DNA of 11,853 nucleotides from Chitinophagaceae bacterium (lineage in GTDB: Bacteria > Bacteroidota > Bacteroidia > Chitinophagales > Chitinophagaceae), in assembly GCA_025351145.1 (NCBI GenBank), contig JANXWM010000266.1:1-11853 (forward strand), written 5' to 3'. The notes under the pieces were generated by a model, which had not been told where the DNA came from, ran no database searches, and was given only the letters and a program-made list of their open reading frames with translations. Every line of letters starts with the position of its first letter. Within the stretch, counting starts at the first letter, position 1. Positions 7,509 through 11,853 of this stretch are shown here, piece after piece. The position numbers were made by a program, and so were the translations under genes.

Positions 7509-9044
7509 ATGAAAAAAATAACAGCATTTATTGCATGCACTATGATCCTGGTTTCATGTTCAAAAAACCTTAATGAAAAGCAGCAGGCAGTAGCTTCTTC
7601 AGATGAGCAGGAACTGCAGGTAAGCAAACAGCAGATCAATCAATTTATTAAAGACAAAGTACAGCAAAACGGATCTTTCGACTGGAAAGAAGCCAGCGAT
7701 GAAATGGTTTGGAGCGCATTGCAAAACAGCGATAAAATTATTTCAGTTGGCTATAAGCCACTCGATGAAAAAACCATTGATGGCAGGCTACACCTGATCA
7801 ATATAAACGACAGCAAATGGAAAGCAACCAAACAGCAGGTGCTTCAATTGATCTACAACGAAGAAGTAAAAAAGAATACATCCATAAAAATGGAAAACAT
7901 GGAAGTATGGAAAGAATATAAACTTCCTGTTATTGATGTTAAGATAGACAATTTTGAAACGCTTAAAAGGCTACGCAAAAGCAACCTTGTGCGTTATGCG
8001 GAACCCATGGGGTACGATCCTGTTAAAGAGTTTGATGAAGAAGCTTCGAAAGGAACAGGTGGAATAACCGGAAGTGGCTGTGGTGGCTATACCGGCGATA
8101 ATACTTTGATCAACGGCACCGATTACACAGTGGTTACACCCAATGCAAAAGTCTCCTGGAATTACAGTTATCATGGCATTCAAAATGCCTGGACAAAATC
8201 TACCGGTGCCGGCGTAAAAGTAATGGTGATTGATACCGGCGTAAGCCCCGATCAGGCAAACCTTGGAAGCGAATTCAACCAGGGCCTTTCCAGTGGAAGA
8301 ACCATTGAAAAAATGTTTACACTGGCAGGTGAAACAAGTGCCGACGATGGCTGTGGCCACGGCACAGCCATGAGCGGAACGGTTGCTGCGCCAAGATGCA
8401 CCGATGGCAACTCATGCGGTGTTGCATACAACTGCAACTTCATCATTTGCCGCGCTACAAGAGATGTTTATATTGATGAAAGCGCCGAAGTAAAAGGCGT
8501 GAGCGATGCCTATACTTATGCAGCAGATAACAGCAGCGTAAAGATTACCAGCGAAAGCACAGGCCGCATTACAGGCAGCTCGCAAATAAAAGATGCTATA
8601 CAGTATGCTTATGGCAAAGGCAAGCTGATGTTCTGCGCAGGTGGTACTTCTTTTAGTTGGGTATCATGGTTAGTTGGTGTAATTTTTCCGGCAAGCCTTC
8701 CACAAGTACAGGCCATAACAGGCATAAAAGATGCGTCTTCATTAATCGCCTGCGACGACTGCCACAAGGGCAAACAAATTGATTACGTAATTGTGATGGA
8801 AAAACAAAGTAGCGGTCTGCACGGAGTTACAACTGCCATCAGCGGCGATGTGCCCACAACAGTTGGAGGATCTTCAGTAGCAACCGCAACTGCTGCAGGT
8901 ATTGCAGCGTTGGTGTGGAGCAAATATCCAGCCTTTACAAGAGATGACCTGCTCAATAAACTTACTGCAACTGCAAGCGGTTATCCCAATAAAACAAGCA
9001 ACTTTGGCTGGGGTAAACTCAATGCTGATGCTGCAACTAACTAA
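7509..9044 (+). CDS. Subtilisin-like (S8) serine peptidase lipoprotein
   Basis: A 511-residue protein with a signal ending in the lipobox LVSC (Cys17). Residues about 35-170 form a prodomain-like region ending FETLKRLRKSNLVRYAEP, the pattern of S8 inhibitor propeptides. The S8 triad is visible: Asp242 in VMVIDTG, His284 in GCGHGTAMSGTVAA, and Ser456 in GGSSVATATAAGIAALVW. The usual oxyanion-hole Asn segment (AAGN) reads CAGGT at 376-380, with Gly379 where Asn is expected. Several cysteines (191, 282, 303, 309, 314, 376, 415, 418) could form disulfides outside the cytoplasm. It probably digests extracellular or periplasmic protein after removal of its propeptide. It appears to be a single-gene unit with its own promoter and terminator. 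The family call is firm; full activity is less so because of the Gly. Confidence 0.92.
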   Translation: MKKITAFIACTMILVSCSKNLNEKQQAVASSDEQELQVSKQQINQFIKDKVQQNGSFDWKEASDEMVWSALQNSDKIISVGYKPLDEKTIDGRLHLININDSKWKATKQQVLQLIYNEEVKKNTSIKMENMEVWKEYKLPVIDVKIDNFETLKRLRKSNLVRYAEPMGYDPVKEFDEEASKGTGGITGSGCGGYTGDNTLINGTDYTVVTPNAKVSWNYSYHGIQNAWTKSTGAGVKVMVIDTGVSPDQANLGSEFNQGLSSGRTIEKMFTLAGETSADDGCGHGTAMSGTVAAPRCTDGNSCGVAYNCNFIICRATRDVYIDESAEVKGVSDAYTYAADNSSVKITSESTGRITGSSQIKDAIQYAYGKGKLMFCAGGTSFSWVSWLVGVIFPASLPQVQAITGIKDASSLIACDDCHKGKQIDYVIVMEKQSSGLHGVTTAISGDVPTTVGGSSVATATAAGIAALVWSKYPAFTRDDLLNKLTATASGYPNKTSNFGWGKLNADAATN

Positions 9045-9066
9045 TTTTTCAGGAATTTTTTTTAAG

Positions 9067-9101
9067 CCCTGTCATATAGAAAATGACGGGGTTTCATTTT
9101 T
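9067..9101 (+). terminator. Intrinsic terminator after the S8 peptidase gene
   Basis: CCCTGTCAT (9067-9075) pairs with ATGACGGGG (9083-9091), with one T-G pair, across a 7-base loop. TTTCATTTTT follows. It lies 22 bases after the stop codon. Confidence 0.8.
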
Positions 9102-9119
9102 ATGAGCCGGGCAGAAGTA

Positions 9120-9144
9120 TTTCATGGCATCGTTCCTTGCGTCG
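9120..9144 (+). repeat. Dispersed intergenic repeat, copy F, cut short at 9144
   Basis: Positions 9120-9144 (TTTCATGGCATCGTTCC then TTGCGTCG) match the reverse complement of the right arm of copy B and its flank (7341-7364) with two substitutions and one extra base. The match stops abruptly after TTGCGTCG, where CACTCTTGTAC would be expected. The sequence then becomes AT-rich and unrelated. This marks 9144/9145 as an insertion or recombination junction. Confidence 0.7.
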
Positions 9145-9156
9145 GTAACTATATAT

Positions 9157-9190
9157 TACTTTGGACAAACTTTTTAGGGAACTCTTAGAA
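9157..9190 (+). repeat. Terminus-like sequence repeated upstream of and within the transposase gene
   Basis: TACTTTGGACAAAC (9157-9170) matches TACTTTGAACAAAC (10692-10705) at 13 of 14 bases. AGGGAACTCTTAGAA (9176-9190) matches AGGGAATTCTTAGAA (10803-10817, inside the transposase 5' region) at 14 of 15. Order and orientation are the same, but the spacing is 5 bases here and 97 bases there. This could be an internally deleted remnant of a related IS 5' end, or the outer terminus of the larger element. Confidence 0.5.
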
Positions 9191-9221
9191 TTCTGTATAT
9201 AAATATATAGAGGTTGTGATA

Positions 9222-9446
9222 TTAGAAATGTCCATAATACCAGTCTGCAATTTCTTTTTGCCATACTATCAGCGCAGCTATTATAAGGATAGTTGTAAGG
9301 TTCATCCAAGCTATAATAGACTTCTCTTTCATCTTTTCTTTACCACTGATAGCATTTCTTGTATTCTTTATGGCTTCGTTTAAAGATTCCATTCCGTAAA
9401 ATATCAGACTGACTAATATTAATAAACCGATAAGAATATATGTCAT
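9222..9446 (-). CDS. Small two-helix membrane protein (cassette 1)
   Basis: A 74-residue protein of unrecognised family. Helix 1 spans about residues 2-18 (YILIGLLILVSLIFYG). A polar, lysine-rich loop follows (19-45, with GKEKMKEK), and helix 2 spans about 47-63 (WMNLTTILIIAALIVW). The tail DWYYGHF is aromatic. The same plan occurs in the gene at 9957-10157, with M-x-Y-x-x-IG-x-x-IL at the start and a central GK in the loop, suggesting distant paralogues. It is divergent from the ORF at 9506, with a 59-base intergenic region. Two hairpin helices would suit a holin-like, toxin-like or assembly protein, but no motif decides among these. Confidence 0.6.
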   Translation of the reverse strand: MTYILIGLLILVSLIFYGMESLNEAIKNTRNAISGKEKMKEKSIIAWMNLTTILIIAALIVWQKEIADWYYGHF

Positions 9447-9482
9447 GATAGAAGGGTTGATGATTTAAATTGATAATTACTG

Positions 9483-9499
9483 ATATTTATATATAAATA
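9483..9499 (+). promoter_or_regulatory. AT-rich divergent intergenic element, cassette 1
   Basis: The sequence ATATTTATATATAAATA, containing the palindrome TATTTATATATAAATA, lies exactly 6 bases before ATG 9506 and 36 bases before the divergent start at 9446. A 16-of-17 match lies at 10192-10208, again 6 bases before the + ORF and 34 bases from the divergent - start. It is a probable shared promoter or regulator site; AT-richness alone makes the exact role uncertain. Confidence 0.55.
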
Positions 9500-9505
9500 A
9501 TAACT

Positions 9506-9673
9506 ATGGAACCATTTAATATACCGATGGAAACCTTGACTGAAGAGACATTAAAAACAAAATATTCTTTAATTGTCAAAAGAACTTTCAAACCTTATAT
9601 CGGAATCGAAATAACTAACATTTACCTCTTTGGGATAATTCCTATTTATTCTCACCGGAAGTGGAAGGATTAA
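9506..9673 (+). CDS. Tiny hypothetical protein (cassette 1)
   Basis: A 55-codon ORF, not recognised: MEPFNIPMETLTEETLKTKY at the start, then a basic stretch (IVKRTFKPYIGIEITN) and a hydrophobic end (IYLFGIIPIY) finishing SHRKWKD. It could be a peripheral membrane peptide. Support comes from position: it starts 6 bases after the AT-rich element, as does the equivalent ORF of cassette 2. Its 3' end overlaps the convergent gene at 9642-9911 by 32 bases. No similarity to the cassette 2 ORF product is evident. It may instead be non-coding, with the region transcribed as an antisense or regulatory RNA. Confidence 0.4.
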   Translation: MEPFNIPMETLTEETLKTKYSLIVKRTFKPYIGIEITNIYLFGIIPIYSHRKWKD

Positions 9674-9911
9674 CTAAAACCAAATTATCCTGATCAAAAC
9701 TTTTACGCTGTGTCTTACCATACAAAAAGAATTCACAGTTTACATATAACGTTGTCGCTTCAATATTTTTGACTTCTTTACCCATAATAGCATTTGTAAA
9801 TTTAATATCCACTCCCGGATCACGATAAGATATCACTGTCATAGTGTGGGAACGTTTCGATGCTGTTTGCTCTCTAACTATATCACCTATATTAAATTTC
9901 CTTTCTATCAT
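9642..9911 (-). CDS. DUF2158 (YodC-like) small protein
   Basis: An 89-residue protein. KFNIGDIVREQTAS (5-18), MTVISY (24-29), VNCEFFLYGKTQRKSF (57-72) and DNLVLV (75-80) follow the DUF2158/YodC pattern: F-x-x-GD-x-V, MTV, then V-x-C-x-[WF]-F and a terminal F-x-x-x-x-L-x-L. It is somewhat longer than the usual 60-80 residues because of an insertion at about 30-55 (YRDPGVDIKF...). The family is of unknown function and predicted to form a small beta-barrel. The 26-base element at 9922-9947 lies 10 bases upstream of the start codon. Its 3' end converges on the ORF at 9506-9673. Confidence 0.65.
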   Translation of the reverse strand: MIERKFNIGDIVREQTASKRSHTMTVISYRDPGVDIKFTNAIMGKEVKNIEATTLYVNCEFFLYGKTQRKSFDQDNLVLVNPSTSGENK

Positions 9912-9921
9912 ATTTTTAAAG

Positions 9922-9947
9922 TTTAAGATTAAAGGATAAATCTACAT
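9922..9947 (-). repeat. 26-base leader element, copy 1 (upstream of the DUF2158-like gene)
   Basis: All 26 bases, starting TTTAAGATTAAAGG and ending ATAAATCTACAT on the + strand, are identical to 10622-10647, exactly 700 bases away. Each copy sits just upstream of a minus-strand start (10 and 18 bases). Read toward the gene it contains TTTATCCTTTAATC, an imperfect -7-like sequence, so it is probably a shared promoter or leader. A contribution to cassette recombination is also possible. Confidence 0.7.
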
Positions 9948-9956
9948 CTTTCATTT

Positions 9957-10157
9957 TCAAAACAATCCGGAAGTAATCCAATATGCAACAATAAAACTAC
10001 AAATAGCTATTAACAGCAGAAACAACTTAGGTGCTGTTTTCCATTGTACTCTTTTACCTTGACCTAATGTCAGGATAACATTTTTAGCTTCCGTTAAGAT
10101 ATCAAGAGCTATTACAATGACAAATAATATTATAGCTCCTATGATGAAATACCACAT
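9957..10157 (-). CDS. Small two-helix membrane protein (cassette 2)
   Basis: A 66-residue protein from ATG 10157. A longer frame opens at 10211, but 10157 is preferred because helix 1 starts at once (MWYFIIGAIILFVIVIALDI) and because the distance to the AT-rich element then matches cassette 1. A loop with GQGKRVQWKTAPK (about 32-44) precedes helix 2 (45-60, LFLLLIAICSFIVAYW) and the end ITSGLF. Architecture and start resemble the 9222-9446 product: M-x-Y-x-x-IG, EA after helix 1, GK in the loop. No family is recognised. Its start is divergent from the ORF at 10215. Confidence 0.6.
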   Translation of the reverse strand: MWYFIIGAIILFVIVIALDILTEAKNVILTLGQGKRVQWKTAPKLFLLLIAICSFIVAYWITSGLF

Positions 10158-10191
10158 AACGATATATTTATTTAAAAATAACACCTGGTAT

Positions 10192-10208
10192 ATATTTATA
10201 TACAAATA
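10192..10208 (+). promoter_or_regulatory. AT-rich divergent intergenic element, cassette 2
   Basis: ATATTTATATACAAATA matches 9483-9499 at 16 of 17 positions and stands at the same distance (6 bases) from the + start codon. A related 15-base piece (TATATATTTATATAC, 10189-10203) recurs inverted at 9195-9209 near the left edge of the element. Confidence 0.5.
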
Positions 10209-10214
10209 CAAGTT

Positions 10215-10376
10215 ATGAATACTGAATTAAAATTACTTTGCTTACAAACTGCCATCGAAATTTGTCGTAACAATACGACTTATAAAATAGATGAGAACAA
10301 AGTTCACTACTGTTACAGTTTAGATACAGATAGTATTAAAAAGGTCTATGAAAAATTAATAGAAGTTATAAACTAA
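10215..10376 (+). CDS. Tiny hypothetical protein (cassette 2)
   Basis: A 53-codon ORF, not recognised. The product is soluble and mostly helical by appearance: MNTELKLLCLQTAIEICRNN, then TYKIDENKVHYCYSLDTDS and an amphipathic end, IKKVYEKLIEVIN. Three cysteines (9, 17, 33) are present. The helix-strand-helix look could suit a small regulatory or antitoxin-like protein, but nothing in the sequence establishes this. Its stop overlaps the convergent gene at 10373 by 4 bases. It holds the same position in cassette 2 as the 9506 ORF does in cassette 1. Confidence 0.5.
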   Translation: MNTELKLLCLQTAIEICRNNTTYKIDENKVHYCYSLDTDSIKKVYEKLIEVIN

Positions 10377-10603
10377 CCCGTATAAAACGGTAACGGGTGT
10401 TCTGTAGGTTCATCTTTACCTAACCAAAAAATGATTCCAATTTCACCAGTGTTGAGTTTTGATTGATTAACACTTATTAATTTATATCCCGTTAAAACCA
10501 AATCATTCACTTTTGTGAGTTCAGGTAAGCGTAACGTATCGTCTATAATCTCCGGTAATTTGATAAATACTTCTTCGCGTAAGTTTTTACTTTGTACGGC
10601 CAT
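10373..10603 (-). CDS. Hypothetical protein (cassette 2)
   Basis: A 76-residue soluble protein, not recognised. After MAVQSKNLREEVFIKLPEII (1-20) come alternating polar and hydrophobic segments (VNDLVLTGYKLISVNQ, 32-47; GEIGIIFWLG, 53-62) and a proline-rich end (EPTEHPLPFYTG). It appears beta-rich. It is unlike the DUF2158-like gene that holds the equivalent place in cassette 1, apart from size. The identical 26-base element lies 18 bases upstream, and an operator-like palindrome is at 10652-10671. The gene is divergent from the transposase gene. Confidence 0.6.
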   Translation of the reverse strand: MAVQSKNLREEVFIKLPEIIDDTLRLPELTKVNDLVLTGYKLISVNQSKLNTGEIGIIFWLGKDEPTEHPLPFYTG

Positions 10604-10621
10604 GATGATTAATTTTATTGA

Positions 10622-10647
10622 TTTAAGATTAAAGGATAAATCTACAT
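10622..10647 (-). repeat. 26-base leader element, copy 2
   Basis: Identical to 9922-9947 over 26 bases, and upstream of the minus-strand gene 10373-10603. Sequence similarity ends abruptly on both sides, which indicates a discrete conserved module rather than one large recent duplication. Confidence 0.7.
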
Positions 10648-10651
10648 TTTA

Positions 10652-10671
10652 ATCTACAAACTCTTGTAGAT
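10652..10671. promoter_or_regulatory. Operator-like palindrome between divergent genes
   Basis: ATCTACAA (10652-10659) and TTGTAGAT (10664-10671) are perfect complements around ACTC. Another half-site, ATCTACA, lies at 10640-10646 within the 26-base element, and one more in its other copy at 9940-9946. Its position between the divergent gene 10373-10603 and the transposase gene suggests a repressor site able to control both. No cognate regulator is recognised in the window. Confidence 0.4.
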
Positions 10672-10691
10672 ACTTTAACAATATTAGGTAC

Positions 10692-10719
10692 TACTTTGAA
10701 CAAACATTATATATCTTTG
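10692..10719 (+). promoter_or_regulatory. Probable transposase promoter / IS left-end region
   Basis: TATCTTTG (10712-10719) matches the Bacteroidota -7 consensus TAnnTTTG and would start transcription near 10726, about 14 bases before ATG 10740. The nearest upstream TTTG (10695-10698) is only 13 bases away, shorter than the usual spacing. GGTACTACTTTGAACAAAC starts at 10687, about 53 bases before the gene, as in a compact IS left end. Confidence 0.45.
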
Positions 10720-10739
10720 TGTAACAAAACAAGAGATAT

Positions 10740-11666
10740 ATGTTCAACTCATTCAAGAATCTTACAGAAGTTATACTCCACTTTTCTACTGATAAAGTTT
10801 GCAGGGAATTCTTAGAAGCCAATAGGTGGAACGGTACTCCGACCTGTCCTCATTGTGGATGTGATAAGTGGTACAAGCTGAATGATGGTAAAACATACAA
10901 GTGTGGTAACAAAGAATGTTACAAGAAGTACACTGTTACAGTGGGTACTATCTATGAGAACACGAATATACCATTGCCAAAATGGTTTGCTGCTATCTAT
11001 ATAATCACTGCTCATAAGAAAGGAATAAGCAGTATCCAGTTAGCTAAAGACCTGGGTGTAACTCAGAAGTCAGCCTGGTTTATGACACATAGAATAAGAG
11101 AAATGGTAGGTGAGAAACATCCAGAGGCTCTTGAAAATACCGTAGAAGTAGATGAAACCTACGTTGGCGGTAAGATGAAGAACAAGCATAAGAAAGTTAG
11201 AGCAGAAGCACACGCTAACGGAGTAAGCCATGTGGACAACAAAACAGGTGTAATGGGTTATTTGGAAAGAGGAGCCGGAGTAAGGTTGAATGTCATTGAC
11301 AAGACCCAGTCTTTTAAAGATATGGTTAAGAGTAACGTAGCTTTAGAATCTATTATTATCACAGATAGCCTGAACGCCTATACCGGCCTTGCTAAAGACT
11401 TTAAAGACCATGAAGTAATAAACCACTCCGAAGATGAATATGTACGCGGAGAATGGCATACAAATACGATTGAAGGCTTCTTTTCATTCTTAAAGAGAAG
11501 CATCTACGGTTGCTATCACAATGTAAGTCCTAAGCATTTACAGAGGTATTGTAATGAGAATAGCTATCGTTATAATACAAGAGAGTTGAAAGACGGTCAG
11601 AGATTTGAGATAACTTTGTCTAACCTTGAAGGTAGATTAACTTATAAAAATCTAATCTCTAAATAA
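10740..11666 (+). CDS. IS1595 family (ISXO2-like) transposase
   Basis: A 308-residue protein, normal length for the family. An N-terminal zinc ribbon has C36-P-H-C39 and C55/C60 (KCGNKEC). A helix-turn-helix-like region follows at about 97-123 (ISSIQLAKDLGVTQKSAWFMTHRIREMV). The DDE catalytic core shows VDETYVGG with Asp138, IITDSLNAY with Asp209, and HTNTIEGFFSFLKR (240-253), where Asn242 and Glu245 are candidates for the third acidic/Asn position. It should cut and join the ends of its own element. Arginine is mostly AGA/AGG and the gene is AT-rich, unlike the resident genes to the left. No frameshift or early stop is present, so it may be active. The following small ORF overlaps its stop codon (TAATG). 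Confidence 0.95.
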   Translation: MFNSFKNLTEVILHFSTDKVCREFLEANRWNGTPTCPHCGCDKWYKLNDGKTYKCGNKECYKKYTVTVGTIYENTNIPLPKWFAAIYIITAHKKGISSIQLAKDLGVTQKSAWFMTHRIREMVGEKHPEALENTVEVDETYVGGKMKNKHKKVRAEAHANGVSHVDNKTGVMGYLERGAGVRLNVIDKTQSFKDMVKSNVALESIIITDSLNAYTGLAKDFKDHEVINHSEDEYVRGEWHTNTIEGFFSFLKRSIYGCYHNVSPKHLQRYCNENSYRYNTRELKDGQRFEITLSNLEGRLTYKNLISK

Positions 11667-11815
11667 TGGCAAAAGCAAAGAAGGCTTCTAAGCCTAAGAA
11701 GATAAGACAAGAGAACTACGACAAGAAGCTAACAGTGAATGCTTCTTTTGAAGATGTGTTAATGTGGAGTGTATCAGGTAATCCTAAGCCTAAACCGAAG
11801 GTTAAGAGTAAATAG
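11666..11815 (+). CDS. Small basic protein coupled to the transposase
   Basis: A 49-codon ORF whose ATG overlaps the transposase stop as TAATG, so translational coupling is likely. Both ends are rich in Lys, Ala and Pro (MAKAKKASKPKKIRQENYDK at the start, GNPKPKPKVKSK at the end), flanking a short ordered-looking centre, LTVNASFEDVLMWSVSG. Such a charged peptide might bind DNA or RNA and assist or limit transposition; this is inference from charge and position only. It ends 15 bases before the terminator, so both genes probably share one transcript. I have no firm family name for it. Confidence 0.6.
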   Translation: MAKAKKASKPKKIRQENYDKKLTVNASFEDVLMWSVSGNPKPKPKVKSK

Positions 11816-11830
11816 AGTAGAGATGTCATT

Positions 11831-11852
11831 CCCGCTTAGCAGCGGGTTTTTT
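11831..11852 (+). terminator. Intrinsic terminator after the transposase operon
   Basis: CCCGCT (11831-11836) pairs perfectly with AGCGGG (11841-11846) across the loop TAGC, followed by TTTTTT (11847-11852). It lies 15 bases after the small basic ORF. Confidence 0.88.
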
Positions 11853-11853
11853 G

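Larger units (their letters stand above)
9145..11853. mobile_element. Left part of an IS1595-type mobile element with a small-gene cassette array (right end outside window)
   Basis: The left limit is set where copy F of the chromosomal repeat is interrupted. The sequence beginning GGTAACTATATATTAC at 9145 is AT-rich and contains none of the resident repeat. Inside are six small ORFs on both strands and an ISXO2/IS1595-type transposase with a small downstream ORF. IS1595-family elements are known to carry passenger genes and to duplicate about 8 bases of target on insertion; TTGCGTCG (9137-9144) would be a suitable candidate. The right terminal repeat is not in the window, so the extent and even the unity of the element are inferred. 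An alternative is that a short IS starting near 10687 inserted next to an older genomic island. Confidence 0.6.

Noticed and set aside
7971..8360. 129-codon minus-strand open frame
   Set aside because: It is fully antisense to the conserved catalytic region of the S8 peptidase.
9100..9309. 69-codon minus-strand open frame
   Set aside because: It spans the 9144/9145 junction and overlaps most of the better-supported two-helix gene in another frame.
10157..10211. Longer start (10211) for the cassette 2 membrane protein
   Set aside because: The extra 18 residues would be encoded by the AT-rich intergenic element shared with cassette 1; ATG 10157 gives the same layout in both cassettes.
10376..10398. 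ACCCGT...ACGGGT hairpin as a terminator for the convergent cassette 2 genes
   Set aside because: The stem is 6 bases with an 11-base loop and no clean T run on either strand, and it lies within the C-terminal codons of the 10373-10603 gene.

Overview
The window looks like chromosome of a Bacteroidota bacterium, probably near Chitinophagaceae. The evidence is a gliding-motility/type IX secretion C-terminal (CHU_C-like) domain, many short lipoprotein signals ending in SC, a DUF1573 lipoprotein, Bacteroidota-style -7 boxes (TAnnTTTG), and few obvious Shine-Dalgarno sites. No rRNA, tRNA or CRISPR array is visible.

Positions 1-9044 carry resident genes, all on the + strand. They are the tail of a probable ASPIC/UnbV-type protein, a DUF1573 lipoprotein, a cytochrome c/FG-GAP lipoprotein, a vanadium-haloperoxidase-like (PAP2) lipoprotein, a large secreted CHU_C protein, an OsmC/GNAT pair, and a subtilisin-like lipoprotein peptidase. 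Nearly all are exported or surface proteins; only OsmC and GNAT look cytoplasmic. The breaks between likely transcription units hold copies of a dispersed repeat with core TTGCGTCGCACTCTTGTAC, as single copies or inverted pairs. The tight gene junctions at 2434-2482 and 6711-6733 lack it.

Positions 9145-11853 are different: visibly AT-richer, with small genes on both strands and an IS1595/ISXO2-type transposase. The left edge falls inside a copy of the dispersed repeat, cutting it at TTGCGTCG (9137-9144). This suggests that a mobile element inserted there; its right end lies beyond the window. Between the edge and the transposase is a cassette array built twice on one plan: a minus-strand two-helix membrane protein, an AT-rich divergent intergenic element, a tiny plus-strand ORF, and a minus-strand ORF converging on it. 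A 26-base sequence, identical in both copies and spaced exactly 700 bases apart, lies just upstream of the last gene. The membrane proteins look like distant paralogues, while the other members do not resemble each other. This conserved regulatory frame with changing cargo is the most unusual feature of the window. A small basic ORF overlaps the transposase stop, and a clear intrinsic terminator closes the window.
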